Counted from the stretch's first letter, positions 18,601-27,126 are shown. The stretch: DNA of 64,000 nucleotides from Paludibaculum fermentans (GCF_015277775.1 NZ_CP063849.1:1054001-1118000), one strand, 5' to 3'. Numbers and translations are program-made. The notes: generated by a model not told the origin, from the sequence alone.

Positions 18601-19171
18601 GGTCGCGCTGTGGCGTGTCGATGACGGCATTCTGAAACTGCACCGGCGTCGCGCCCGGCACCAGGTTCATCAGCGTCTGGTAGTTGCGGTAGCCCGACAG
18701 CGGCAGGTTGGTGATCGCTCGCGACTCAATGTTGGTGCTGACGTCGGCCTTGCTGGTCTGCAGGACGGCCGCGCTGGCCGCCACCGTAATCGTCTCAGCC
18801 ACGCCGCCGAGCTCCAGCCGCACGTCCGTCCGCGTTACGTTGTTGATTCGGACGTCCACGCCCTTCTGCGTCACCGTCTTGAACCCGGGCGCCGTGATGG
18901 ACACGTCATAGCTGCCTTCCATCAGGTTCTGGATGGCGTAGTAACCCGATTGGTCCGTGTTCGCTTGCACCGTCAACCCGGTGGAGGTGTTGGTGACCGT
19001 CACCGCCGCCTTCACGACGACGGCACTGGACTGGTCGGTTATGGTTCCGACAAGGGAGCCGTATAGGACTTGGGCAATGGCAGGAGGCGCATTCACGCCT
19101 AGGAAGGAGAAGCAGGAGATTGCAATGGACAGCAGAGTCCCAACCCCGGAAGTCACCCTTATGTTTCGCAT
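15656..19171 (-). CDS. TonB-dependent receptor with carboxypeptidase-regulatory-like N-domain (Oar-like)
   Basis: This 1171-residue outer-membrane protein has a signal peptide (residues 1-33, ending APPAIAQ). A CarboxypepD_reg-like domain follows (about 37-120: GTITDQSSAVVVKAAVTVTN, SGYYAIQNLMEGSYDVSITA), then a plug region containing LPLSGRNY-like residues (LPLSGYRNYQTLMNLVPGA), and a long beta-barrel ending in the aromatic C-terminal signature RFGLRLGF. This architecture is abundant in acidobacteria and is thought to take up large organic substrates or serve surface functions. No SusD partner is adjacent. The ATG at 19171 gives an intact signal peptide. Confidence 0.9.
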   Translation of the reverse strand: MRNIRVTSGVGTLLSIAISCFSFLGVNAPPAIAQVLYGSLVGTITDQSSAVVVKAAVTVTNTSTGLTVQANTDQSGYYAIQNLMEGSYDVSITAPGFKTVTQKGVDVRINNVTRTDVRLELGGVAETITVAASAAVLQTSKADVSTNIESRAITNLPLSGYRNYQTLMNLVPGATPVQFQNAVIDTPQRDLSTNINGQERGANNTRVDGAANILVTMPHHMVYVPPVESIEEVNISTNNFDADQGMTGGAAVTVATKSGTNSFHGSAFGFNANNVTRAMLWDENRTGTTKKPNGNRNIVGGSVGGPIKKGKLFFFTDWEGTFERVGRSSLFSLPTDDFRAGDFSRKLGSQILDAQGRQISVPTTEGGLTALREGMVFDPYSGNMDGTGRSVFSSNGRLNVIPSSRFNAPMQKLLALVPHANQAGDLSNYFNQGTQRLNRNNLDAKINWNRSAKNQIWGKYSVMDALVRGDFGLGAAGGGCLCDGGVGEGHTLVQLAAIGQTYTVSPTFLIDGTLGWTRFGQNVQSPDLGTNFGLDVLGIPGTNGPDPKESGMPAFYISDYSGLGNTEGWNPLFRNDQSITFNTNASWMKGRHDIRFGFEFLHHLMNHWQPELGEGPRGAFYFASGLTALNPAALEQTVGFRNGTPSFEETWNGMGAFLLGASNETGKSSQFIKMNSMENVYALYVRDRWRVSSKLTLNLGLRWELYPTRTRSAGMGVESYDPSTNEVLVGGYGGIPRDAGVGYSKKLFAPRIGLAYQLGNNTVIRSGYGITYHSHPWGAQALRGWYPLTLVSVFDGVNGYQPVTTDPNYVKAGVPNQPLGPNVGIIPICCPDISKGRIPLPASDEMGYPVANEQMKRGYIQSWNFIVEHKLPGEILASLGYVATASVNGFAFLDINASQIPGSGNDGRLLYQRFGRTATTREWNGRTHSIYHSMQASVNRRLTSGLLIKGAYTYSHAIDQASYGDWTAFNWNAASVFDRNRANSNFNIPHMFQVGYVYELPFGKTKKWATSGLTAAVLGDWQFNGLFAAYQGRQFTVTASGSSLNMPGNLQTADQVKPDVAKLGLVGDDGTWFDTTAFARPTGARFGTVGRNTMRGPGVINADLSLYRTFKITEAINLQFRGESFNLSNTPHFANPTNSANSSNFGRILATQSGDAMGRSREFRFGLRLGF

Positions 19172-19451
19172 TCTTTGGTCCCCTAATCGACGAATTAATG
19201 CGAGATCTCTGGTGAAAAGTACCGCATATTCGCTCCGCCGTCAAGACATTCGTTTCCGTTATTTTAATAGCGCCGGCGGACGCGACTCAGCAGCGATTCC
19301 GGGGGGGTGGTGTATCCGTGTATTCGCCAGTGCTCCATCAGGGCCAGGCCCTGGAAAAACGGGCGAAGGCGGGCAGCCGTTCGTTCTCGCCCGTCCACGG
19401 CATGGGGCTCCACCGGGGCTCTCGCAACCCCATACGATATGATGGATTTAC

Positions 19452-20411
19452 ATGCGGACTACTGAAGATTTTCCGCCGGTTGTGGTCGTCGGCGCGGGCG
19501 CCGTCGGATGCTATTTCGGAGGAATGCTGGCCCGTTCCGGAGTGCGCGTCACCCTCATCGGCCGCTCCTCTCACGTCAACGCCATCCACCGCGAAGGAGT
19601 CTTTCTCGACGCCCTGCATGTCAAGGCGCGGATCCCCCTCGCCGCCACTACCAGCATGGAGGAAGGTCTCCACGGCGCCGGCGTCATTCTGTTCTGCGTC
19701 AAATCGGGCAGCACCGAGTCCACCGCCCGCGAAATGCAGCCGTTCCTGCCACAGGGAGCCACCATCCTGAGCTTCCAGAACGGCGTCGACAATCCCGCTC
19801 GGATCCACTCCGCAATCCAGGCCTACCCCATCCCGGTCGCCGTCTACGTCGCCGCCGAGATGACCGCGCCTGGCCGCGTCACCCACACCGGCCGCGGCGA
19901 TCTCATCATCGGCCACCAGGCCGGCTGGCCCCAGCGGCCCGCGCTGGAACCGCTCGCAACCATGTTCGAGCAGGCCGAAATCCCCTGCCGCATCTCCAGC
20001 AACATTGCAGCCGATCTTTGGGCCAAGATGGTCATGAACTGCGCCTACAACGCCATCTCCGCGCTCACGCGCTCCCAATACGGCCGCATGGTCCAGTCGG
20101 AACCAGTACGCGCCTTCGGGCTGCGGGTCATCGCTGAAACCGTGGCCGTCGCCCGGGCCGAGGGTGTCCTGTTGGAGGAACAGCCCATGATCGACGCCGC
20201 CCTGGGCCTGGCCGAAAAGATGACCCGCGCGACCTCCTCCATGGCGCAGGATCTGGCCCGAGCCCGCCCCACTGAGATCGACTCGCTCAACGGCTATGTC
20301 GTGCGCCGCGGCCAGGCCCTGGGCGTCGCCACACCGGCCAGTGAACTCCTGGTCGCCATGATCCAACTGCTGGAAGAATCCGTGCTGGCAAGCGCACCGC
20401 GGACAAATTGA
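19452..20411 (+). CDS. panE: 2-dehydropantoate 2-reductase
   Basis: This 319-residue protein resembles ketopantoate reductase, which reduces 2-dehydropantoate to pantoate with NADPH in pantothenate/CoA synthesis. The N-terminal Rossmann motif VVVGAGAVGCYFGGMLARSG is intact. The helix with the catalytic lysine is seen in DLWAKMVMNCAYNAISAL, and the C-terminal PTEIDSLNGYVVRRG segment is the family's substrate-binding region. Related reductases act on other 2-keto acids, so the assignment is by family. The gene stands alone between the divergent TonB receptor gene and the HD gene. Confidence 0.8.
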   Translation: MRTTEDFPPVVVVGAGAVGCYFGGMLARSGVRVTLIGRSSHVNAIHREGVFLDALHVKARIPLAATTSMEEGLHGAGVILFCVKSGSTESTAREMQPFLPQGATILSFQNGVDNPARIHSAIQAYPIPVAVYVAAEMTAPGRVTHTGRGDLIIGHQAGWPQRPALEPLATMFEQAEIPCRISSNIAADLWAKMVMNCAYNAISALTRSQYGRMVQSEPVRAFGLRVIAETVAVARAEGVLLEEQPMIDAALGLAEKMTRATSSMAQDLARARPTEIDSLNGYVVRRGQALGVATPASELLVAMIQLLEESVLASAPRTN

Positions 20412-20774
20412 GCCGCGCATCTCAGTAAGCCGACAGACCCCGGAAGTCTGCTCTCAAGGCCAGCGGCACCGTCCGCCCGGTGCCTGCAAAGTTCGAGCCG
20501 CAACCGCCGCTGGGATACCTTTGCTGGGAAGAGGGTGGCGGACGGATCAGGGCGGAAACTCGAAAATCTACATGCCAACACGAGCGCAGCGATAGCTCAC
20601 CACCGCGTCCTATAGAGCCCCGAGCGCGTGCGTGCCGGATAGCCCAACGACAGCCTCCAGTCGACCCCGGACCGATACCACCGGAACAAACGACAGCATC
20701 GGACCATCCAACGAAAGTCTCCAATCAACCAGTCGCTGGCCCCGCATCCCGTAAAAGTGAAACCATCAGGAGAC
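20412..20774. other. Gap without recognised gene
   Basis: About 360 bases follow panE. The reverse-strand open frames (for example 20422-20724) are Arg/Ser/Gly-rich and lack any recognisable domain. I see no RNA gene or repeat that matches elsewhere in the window. Confidence 0.35.
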
Positions 20775-21407
20775 ATGCGAGTGCGAATCCCCCGGATGCT
20801 CCCCACCCTGCTGGTCCTGGCGCCTTCACTGCTGGCCCAGGCCCCGGATCCCCAGCCTGACAGCGTCCGGGCCCGTCAACTCATCCAAACCCGTCTCCCC
20901 CAGGAGAAATATCAGCGCCATTCTACGGCCGTGGAGGCGATCATGCGAGAACTCGCGACGCCCGGCAAGGACAACATCGACCACTGGGCCCTAGCCGGCT
21001 TGTTGCACGACATCGACATCGCGGAAACAGCGAACGACCTCACCCGCCACGGAATCGTAGGAGCCCAAATCCTCCGGCACGCCAACTTCCCCGGCCCGGT
21101 GGTCTACGCAGTCGAAGCCCACGATGACCGTGCCGGCGTCGCCCGCACGAGCCGTCTGGACCATGCCGTGTACTGTGCGGATCAAGTCTACTGGCTAATC
21201 TCCGCCACGGGCCACACAATCCCATCCGGGCAGCTCAACGCAGCAAACCCCGAAGCCCTCTGGGAGCAAGCCCAACAAGTGGCATCGAAGAAACCGATTC
21301 TGGACCAAATAACGAAAGAATGTGCAGCAATCGAACGAACCATGCCGCAAGCCATAGCCGCCGTCCAGGCCGCATCCAGAAAGCTCCAAACCGCTGCGAG
21401 CAACTAG
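20775..21407 (+). CDS. Exported HD-domain protein
   Basis: This protein of about 210 residues starts with a signal peptide (MLPTLLVLAPSLLAQA). The mature part has HD-superfamily features: YQRHSTAVEAIMREL, the metal-binding ALAGLLHDIDIAE (His-Asp), RHGIVGAQIL and DHAVYCADQVYWL. HD proteins of this group are metal-dependent phosphohydrolases, usually cytoplasmic, so the export signal is notable. The start could be the ATG at 20775 or a GTG at 20781; AGGAG lies just upstream of both. The last 45 codons are repeated downstream in a tandem duplication. Confidence 0.75.
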   Translation: MRVRIPRMLPTLLVLAPSLLAQAPDPQPDSVRARQLIQTRLPQEKYQRHSTAVEAIMRELATPGKDNIDHWALAGLLHDIDIAETANDLTRHGIVGAQILRHANFPGPVVYAVEAHDDRAGVARTSRLDHAVYCADQVYWLISATGHTIPSGQLNAANPEALWEQAQQVASKKPILDQITKECAAIERTMPQAIAAVQAASRKLQTAASN

Positions 21408-21497
21408 CCATCCCCAACCGCAGCCCGTCCACCCGCCCGCGACCGCGCCTTGAACCGCGCATAGAGCCGCGCATAGAGCCGCGCATAGAGCCGCATT

Positions 21498-21523
21498 GAG
21501 CCGCGACCGTAAGGGAGCGGGGG
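21498..21523 (+). repeat. Dispersed repeat core, copy 1
   Basis: This is a copy of the core GAGCCGCGACCGTRAGGGAGCGG, which recurs at 21924-21949 (in the tandem duplicate), 23848-23870 and, degenerate, near 24018-24036. It is followed about 60-90 bases later by a second conserved block (GCGAACCGCGAATGGCAA) and then GGGCCACGTA...CACGCA. Confidence 0.7.
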
Positions 21524-21707
21524 AATCCCCGAACGCCCCCATTCGACCCCCAGCGAAGCCCCCGTCGCGAACCGCGAATGGCAAGGTGCGGGCCACGTAT
21601 ACCCACGCAGCTTCAATGCAGCGGAGCGGCCCCCGAAAGCCCCAAATCGACCAGTTGGCAATCGGACTCATCCCAGGCAATCGAGACTCTTCCGGGCCAT
21701 AACACTC

Positions 21708-21845
21708 ACCCAACAAGTAGCATCGAAGAAACCGATTCTGGACCAAATAACGAAAGAATATGCAGCAATCGAACGAACCATGCCGCAAGCCATAGCCGCC
21801 GTCCAGGCGGCGTCCAGAAAGCTCCAAACCGCTGCGAGCAACTAG
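21708..21845 (+). pseudogene. Duplicated 3' fragment of the exported HD gene
   Basis: This stretch repeats the final 45 codons and stop of the HD-domain gene in an intact frame (QQVASKKPILDQITKEYAAI and so on to LQTAASN-stop), but has no start and no HD motifs. It is a by-product of the tandem duplication and is unlikely to be translated. Confidence 0.75.
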
Positions 21846-21923
21846 CCATCCCCAACCGCAGCCCGTCCACCCGCCCGCGACCGCGCCTTGAACCGCGCAT
21901 AGAGCCGCGCATTGAGCCGCATT

Positions 21924-21949
21924 GAGCCGCGACCGTAAGGGAGCGGGGG
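21924..21949 (+). repeat. Dispersed repeat core, copy 2
   Basis: This is the same GAGCCGCGACCGTAAGGGAGCGG core as copy 1, in the second unit of the tandem duplication. Downstream it again has GCGAACCGCGAATGGCAAGG and the GGGCCACGTACACCCACGCA block. Confidence 0.7.
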
Positions 21950-22142
21950 AGCCCCCGAACGCCCCCAATCGCCCCCAATCGCCCCCGCATCACGGCCCCC
22001 GTTGCGAACCGCGAATGGCAAGGTGCGGGCCACGTACACCCACGCATCTTCAATGCAGCGGAGCGGCCCCCGAAAGCCCCAAATCGACCAGTTGGCAATC
22101 GGACTCATCCGAGGCAATCGAGACTCTTCCGGGCCATAACAC

Positions 22143-23241
22143 TCACTGCCCGGTCCAGGCATAATCGGCCGACCACGCTGCCAATGCGTCCATCTTGGTC
22201 CCATTCTCCTTTGCCCACTCCATCTGACCCTCCACCGGGGCCGCCTGCCACACGCGCGCCGCCAGCGCCTCCGCGTGGCCCGCCTTCTGCAGGGCTGCAA
22301 AATACGGTGCGTAGAACTTCGCCGCGAACCCGCCTTTCGGGTGCGAGTTCGCCAGCGCCTCACAAAACACACTGACCAGGGAAGCCCGCTTCTCAAACGG
22401 AGTGCTCTTCTTCGGGGCCTCCTTGCTGGCGTCCACAATCAGGTCGCCTGCTTTCACAATCGAGATCATCAACTCTGCTGGCCCGAAATCGCCCTCGTCC
22501 TTCAGGGATTTCCGAGTCTCCACCATGGTGATTTTGATGTGATTCGCATCTTCTCCCTGCGTCACATTGCCGGCAAGCGCAGCTTCCAGCAGCGGCAGTG
22601 CCTTCTTGGCTCGGGGGCCCTCCGGTTCCAGTTGCAGGAAGCGCGCGTAGGCCAACGCCGCAGGGATGCGATATCCCATTTGACGATAAACATCTCCCAG
22701 TACCGCGTGACTGCCCGCATGAGTTGGGTTCAGCGCTAACGCTCGCTGAACCGCGGCTTTTGCCTGTGGCAAGCGTCCTGCCCTTTGGAGCGCCACCGCC
22801 AGATTGTAGCGCGGCATCGCTTGTTCAGGGGCGCGTCGGATGGCCTCTTCATACACTGCGATTGCCTCTTTGGATCTCCCCAACTCATCCAATGCATTTC
22901 CGATCAGAATCGGAAACTGAGATGGTCCTTCCGTCCGGCACTGGACCCCGCGCATCCCCACCTCCAGAGCCTCGGAAAACCGCCGGCTTTCGAAGTAGGA
23001 ATAGGAGAGTTCGTGCAACGCGGTCACCAGCCACGGCTCCTCGGCCAGTACCTGCTGGTACTTGGCGATCGCCTCGTCATACCGCCGCGCGTCATGCAGC
23101 GCCACACCCTCCCGCACCATCGTGGCTTGTGCCGGAGTCAGATCTGCGCAAACCCGGTCGGGCTTAGGAATCACATTCTTCCCGTCGAGGGGGGGGCAGG
23201 GACAGGCTGAAAAAAGAAAGGATAAAGAGGACGCGTGACAT
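22143..23241 (-). CDS. Exported TPR-repeat protein, probably frameshifted at a G8 tract
   Basis: The downstream frame encodes a TPR protein with at least four repeats (ALHDARRYDEAIAKYQQVLA, ALDELGRSKEAIAVYEEAIR, ALQRAGRLPQAKAAVQRALA, VYRQMGYRIPAALAYARFLQ) and a helical C-terminal domain. TPRs mediate protein-protein contacts. An ATG at 23241 opens a typical signal peptide (MSRVLFILSFFSLSLPP), but in a frame that ends after 25 codons. Removing one base from the G8 tract at 23189-23196 would join it to LDGKNVIPKPDRVCADL and the TPR frame. Without a shift, the TPR frame stays open to 23393 but starts with an implausible N-terminus. Confidence 0.65.
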
Positions 23242-24125
23242 CTGAAAAGGTATCCGCAAAGGTCAGGCACGATGCGATTCGTGTCCACTTTACTGACCCC
23301 GTTGGACGCAAAATGGTTCCAGTCGAGAGGCCATCTGGACACGCGGTCCATCTCACCAGGCGCGTAGGCGGGTGGAGGCCCTGCGTTTGACAATCCGGCA
23401 GAGGAAGTTAAGTATTTTCTGAGATAGGCGGCAAGATGGTGTCGCCGGCTCGGGAAATTGCTGATTCAATTCCATGAATGCGTGGCCGCTTGGTCCATCG
23501 GCAACCCTGTTTCCAGCCAGTGATCTTTCATCGGGAGAAGGAGACAGAGCAAGGCGAGCGAATTATCGGACAAAGCCGCCGCGTCCTCCGAGGCCGCCAG
23601 GAGTTCACACCGCCAATCGCGACTGGCAAGGAGTCGCAGTATGGCCCCACGGGCCGCAAACGCGGAGGAAGCCGCTTTCGGAGCGCGACTGAAAGGAGCG
23701 GGGAAGCAATGGCAAGCCTCCAACCAACCAGCGAAAAGGGCCGTACCCCGAGTTGCGCGCCTTCAACGGAGCGGGCCACGGCCCCCCTTCGTCTTCAACC
23801 GAGTCTCAGAATGCCCCCCGGCCCGCCAAAGTGCAGGAAGCCGCATTGAGCCGCGACCGTGAGGGAGCGGAGGAGCCCCCGAACGCTCCCAATCAACCCC
23901 GCAGCGCGGCCCCTGTTGCGAACCGCGACTGGCAAGCAGAGGGCCACGGCCCCCCACGCATCTTCACCGGAGTCCCGCATGGCCCCCCGGCCCGCCAAAG
24001 CGGAGTAGCCGCGGATCCAGCCGAGACCGTGAGGGCACACACCTCAGAATCCAAACCCATAGCGCCCTTTCTACCAGCAGACCCTCGACAGCCTCGTCCT
24101 CCCCACCCATCCCGCCCCGCACTCC
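23242..24125. other. Long repeat-rich gap
   Basis: Nearly 900 bases contain no convincing gene. From about 23600 to 24040 the sequence is built of degenerate copies of dispersed repeat blocks (for example CGCGACTGGCAAG at 23617 and 23929, and GGCCACGGCCCCCC at 23773 and 23950). Open frames in either direction are repeat read-through, rich in Arg, Pro, Gly and Ser. Confidence 0.6.
23848..23870 (+). repeat. Dispersed repeat core, copy 3
   Basis: GAGCCGCGACCGTGAGGGAGCGG is followed by the same companion blocks as at 21498: GTTGCGAACCGCGACTGGCAA at 23917-23937 and GGGCCACGGCCCCCCACGCATCTTCA at 23941-23966. A degenerate fourth copy (CCGAGACCGTGAGGG) lies at 24021-24035. Confidence 0.65.
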
Positions 24126-24509
24126 TCAGGGCTCCGTGCAAATCTCGATCTCGTGGCCCTCCGGATCCTGGACCTCAAAGAACTCAGCACCCCCGACGGC
24201 CTGAGTTGGGCCCATCGGCACGCCCCGTTCCTGCAGGAACCCGCGCGCTTTTCGGATGTGCGAGCAGAAGAGCAAAGCCCGTTCATCCTCAACTGAGCCG
24301 CCAAACGCGAGGACGTGCCTCCGATCCCGTATCAGAATCGTGGGGGCTTCATTCCCCGGCAAGCACAACACGATATCGGAGGCCAGCGAATCGTCCCAAT
24401 CCTCCGGCACCGGGCATTCCTGACAGGCAAAGCTGGAAATCCACCAGCGTTTCTCTGCTTCAGGATCCGAGCAGCAGACACCCACGAATTCGGTCCAGAA
24501 AAGAGGCAT
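24126..24509 (-). CDS. Glyoxalase/VOC-fold protein
   Basis: This 127-residue protein has a vicinal-oxygen-chelate layout: an N-terminal strand FWTEFVGVCCSDPEAEKRWW, a middle strand, and the C-terminal pair GGAEFFEVQDPEGHEIEICTEP containing the conserved DPxGxxIE motif. VOC proteins include glyoxalases, dioxygenases and resistance proteins; single-domain forms without clear metal ligands, like this one, are often of unknown activity. I place the start at the ATG at 24509, where the VOC fold begins. The frame extends to 24665, but that part is not family-like. Confidence 0.65.
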   Translation of the reverse strand: MPLFWTEFVGVCCSDPEAEKRWWISSFACQECPVPEDWDDSLASDIVLCLPGNEAPTILIRDRRHVLAFGGSVEDERALLFCSHIRKARGFLQERGVPMGPTQAVGGAEFFEVQDPEGHEIEICTEP

Positions 24510-24725
24510 AATCTCGGTTCGCGACAGCTCCCTCAATTCGCCATCATATCGAGGGTTCCAGCCCGCTTCCATCCAAAGGGCCATTGCTTCCGCTCGAAGG
24601 CCGCCCGCTGAGGCAAGCTGTCTGCGACAGAAGTCCCCCTGTGCGATTCCAGCGACGGCAGCCAAACCGCCAGGCGGAAATCCGGGACGCCGCGGCCTCC
24701 GGACCGCAATCCTGCCGCACGCGCA

Positions 24726-26675
24726 TCATCGCGACGGCCAGTTGACGGACCGCCACTCACAGGCAACCGGATCTCGGAACGACGCACTGGAGTCGGGCAA
24801 CAGCCGGAACCACTCGACATTCTCACGGGCAACACCCTCGAAGGCATCTTGGAGGGAGGCAAAGTCCGACACAAACGGGCTGAGCAGCAGGCCCGATTCC
24901 GCCGTCGCTGGCGTGACGTGCACGAGAAGGCGGCGGCCCGATGTGGTAGAGATTTCCATCAGGATGCGGGGCACACGGAAGACGGCTCTACGAAGCTCGC
25001 CAAGGTGAGTGCGCCGGAAGGAGAGCCCGGCGAGCATCATTCTTCCGGCCGGTGGCCGCGGAGCCGTGATGGTCTCTCCAAAACGAATCGTCTGGTGAGC
25101 GATGACCGCGGGGGCTGTGCCGGAGAAGATCCGGCTGTTTCTGCTTTGGCGCAGCAGCAGCCGCTGTTCCTGATTGTCGGCCGCGATGCTTCGATAATTC
25201 GCCAGTACCGTGAGCCAGGTAAGCGGCGTGTCAAACACCATCAGCCTCTCATCGACAACCGCATGTTTCACAAGCAGGAACTCCGGCCGTTGCGGGCTGG
25301 CAAAATGCGCGGCAACGAAGGCATCCAGCTCTTGGGTGTAGGCCGTAAATAGCTGCAGCGAGGGATTAGGTTTCCACGTGAGCCCGTTGGCTGGAATCAC
25401 GCTAAGTTCCTCTGGCAGGGAATCGATCTCCTGACCATGAGCACGGACAAGCTCGATCCACGCGCGTGGCAACAGGGAGTGAGCGAGATTCTCTTCACTG
25501 ACGCGGCGCAGCGACGCGCGAAACTCCGAAAGCCGGGTCACTTGACCAAGCCTCCTCATGCCTGCCACTCCAGAGAGATTCAGCAGGTACTGAGGGGCTG
25601 TGAGTTGGGGGATGCTCTGGAATCGGAGCTCGCACCCAATCGAGGACGGAATGCAAACAACCGCCGCAAGGATGGCAATCATTTTGTGGCGGGAGGATCT
25701 CGCCCAGTAGAGAAACGGAATCGCGCACGTCGTCGCGGCAAGTCCAAAGAAGGCCGACATGTGCCCATCCTGCCTCGAGAAGCCGTGCTTGAATGCCAGG
25801 AGCAAGGGCGCGGCGAAGAGGAGCAGGGCAGTGTCTTCGACACCCGCCAGATAGGCGAGGGCGGGGATCAGGACAAGAAGGCAAACACAAGCTGCTAGGG
25901 TCGCTTCGTCTGGTCCCGCCAGGCTCATGGCAACGCTGATCTCGGCACTGGAGGCGAATCCAAGTCGGACGGCTGTCAGGAGATTGGGCCAGCTGTGAAA
26001 ATACCGTACGGACAGGACGGCCAGCGCGACAACATGTGCGAAAAAGGTGGAGAGGGCCAGCGGAAGATTGCCGCGGGCTCGCGAGGTCGTGCAGGTAATG
26101 CAAAAGAGAACAACCGCGGGGATGGACCAGAAAGCCACGCTCCATTTAAGGAACGGCAAAATGGCAAACAGAACACCGCCTGCGATTCCTAATCCTATCC
26201 TCTCTCTCATTCTCCCTCGATTGGAAAGACCTGCGGCAAAAAGGCAAATGGTCGCAACCAGGAGAAGCTGATACTCAGCCCAAAGCCCAGTGGATGCTCC
26301 GGCGAGAAACACAAAGGCAAAGAGGTACGACGGAGCACCGCCCATCTGCGCGCGAATGCGCCAAAGTGCGAGTCCTGCAATAACCTGTACAGTGATCCAG
26401 AACGCGAACGCGATCGGGACGTTGTCGGCTAGCTCTCCAGTTACGAGCAGGAAGCCGAGTGGGCCGTATGGATGAATAATGTCCCTGCCGTACTCAATAG
26501 GGCAGTGCGGCAGGTAGTTAATGGCCCATTGCCAAGATGGGTCAAGTCCAGGGGAGAAGGGAATATAGACGCCCGGAAGCGTCCCAATGAGGATGTAAGC
26601 GAAGAAGAGCGACGCGGTAATGTCGGATGCTAAAATGCATGTAGATCTACTTACTATTGAGCAGTTACTGGGCAC
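24726..26675 (-). CDS. Multipass membrane protein, glycosyltransferase-like, function unknown
   Basis: This 649-residue protein has about ten hydrophobic segments in its first 380 residues (for example SLFFAYILIGTLPGVYIPF and LLLVATICLFAAGLS), followed by a soluble C-terminal part of about 270 residues. An early luminal loop with DPSWQWAINYLPHCPIEYGRDIIHPYGPLGF fits the acidic first loop of GT-C polyprenyl-sugar glycosyltransferases, but no strict signature is seen. The start is a GTG at 26675 without a clear ribosome site. A second GT-C-like protein lies downstream in coordinates on the same strand, which suggests a shared cell-envelope or glycan role. Confidence 0.6.
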   Translation of the reverse strand: MPSNCSIVSRSTCILASDITASLFFAYILIGTLPGVYIPFSPGLDPSWQWAINYLPHCPIEYGRDIIHPYGPLGFLLVTGELADNVPIAFAFWITVQVIAGLALWRIRAQMGGAPSYLFAFVFLAGASTGLWAEYQLLLVATICLFAAGLSNRGRMRERIGLGIAGGVLFAILPFLKWSVAFWSIPAVVLFCITCTTSRARGNLPLALSTFFAHVVALAVLSVRYFHSWPNLLTAVRLGFASSAEISVAMSLAGPDEATLAACVCLLVLIPALAYLAGVEDTALLLFAAPLLLAFKHGFSRQDGHMSAFFGLAATTCAIPFLYWARSSRHKMIAILAAVVCIPSSIGCELRFQSIPQLTAPQYLLNLSGVAGMRRLGQVTRLSEFRASLRRVSEENLAHSLLPRAWIELVRAHGQEIDSLPEELSVIPANGLTWKPNPSLQLFTAYTQELDAFVAAHFASPQRPEFLLVKHAVVDERLMVFDTPLTWLTVLANYRSIAADNQEQRLLLRQSRNSRIFSGTAPAVIAHQTIRFGETITAPRPPAGRMMLAGLSFRRTHLGELRRAVFRVPRILMEISTTSGRRLLVHVTPATAESGLLLSPFVSDFASLQDAFEGVARENVEWFRLLPDSSASFRDPVACEWRSVNWPSR

Positions 26676-26913
26676 TGAATGAAATTCTTCTTGTCTGTCG
26701 TCTTGTGCGCAGGGAAATAGCGCTGATTGTGTCGAGCGTGGCTGGCGCGTGCCTCAGGCCAGTAGTGCCTGGGGCTAATGCGAGGTCGGCCGGATTACAG
26801 TCGGAAGGCTGGCGATCAGGTGATCTCCAAGCAGGTCACCACAGACACACGAATCGTCGGCGTGATATAGGAAAGCAGCGGATGTCTGCGGGATCCGAGG
26901 CAAAAACTGGACA

Positions 26914-27126
26914 CTAAATCAGTGCCGGAGCCCCGCCGTTGCAAACGCGGTAGACCTTGCCGTACGGGTCGGCATCCTGATTGCGGATCCGCCAGGCCGA
27001 CGAGAAATAGACAGCCCTTCCATTTTGCGCAGACGCCTGTGCGCCTGCGGACTGAGGGGATTTCGGCATGCTCAGCTGCACCGCCGCCAGGAATGAAAAC
27101 AAAAGCGGTAAAGAATAACTGCTCAT
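26914..27126 (-). CDS. Short exported peptide, possibly a truncated gene
   Basis: From the ATG at 27126 this frame encodes about 70 residues with a signal peptide (SSYSLPLLFSFLAAVQLSMP) and then AQNGRAVYFSSAWRIRNQDADPYGKVYRV before a stop. The mature segment resembles, from memory, the start of secreted beta-propeller proteins in acidobacteria, so the frame may be the 5' remnant of a longer gene. No continuation was recognised in the 240 bases that follow. An in-frame start at 27165 is also possible. Confidence 0.35.
   Translation of the reverse strand: MSSYSLPLLFSFLAAVQLSMPKSPQSAGAQASAQNGRAVYFSSAWRIRNQDADPYGKVYRVCNGGAPALI

Larger units (their letters stand above)
21271..22146. repeat. Tandem duplication of about 438 bp covering the HD gene 3' end and flank
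   Basis: Unit 1 (21271-21708) and unit 2 (21709-22146) align over their whole length at an offset of 437-438. They differ by a few substitutions and small indels (fewer copies of a cgcatagagccg motif and an extra CCCCCAATCG copy in unit 2). Unit 1 includes the last codons and stop of the HD gene; unit 2 carries the same codons without a start. Substitutions in the coding stretch are mostly synonymous (GTG/GTA, GCCGCA/GCGGCG) with one Cys/Tyr change, so the duplication looks recent. Confidence 0.85.

Noticed and set aside
21195-22438. Minus-strand open frames through the tandem duplication
   Set aside because: They are repeat read-through with repeated GSMRGSMRGS-like strings, created by the tandem repeat and not by a gene.
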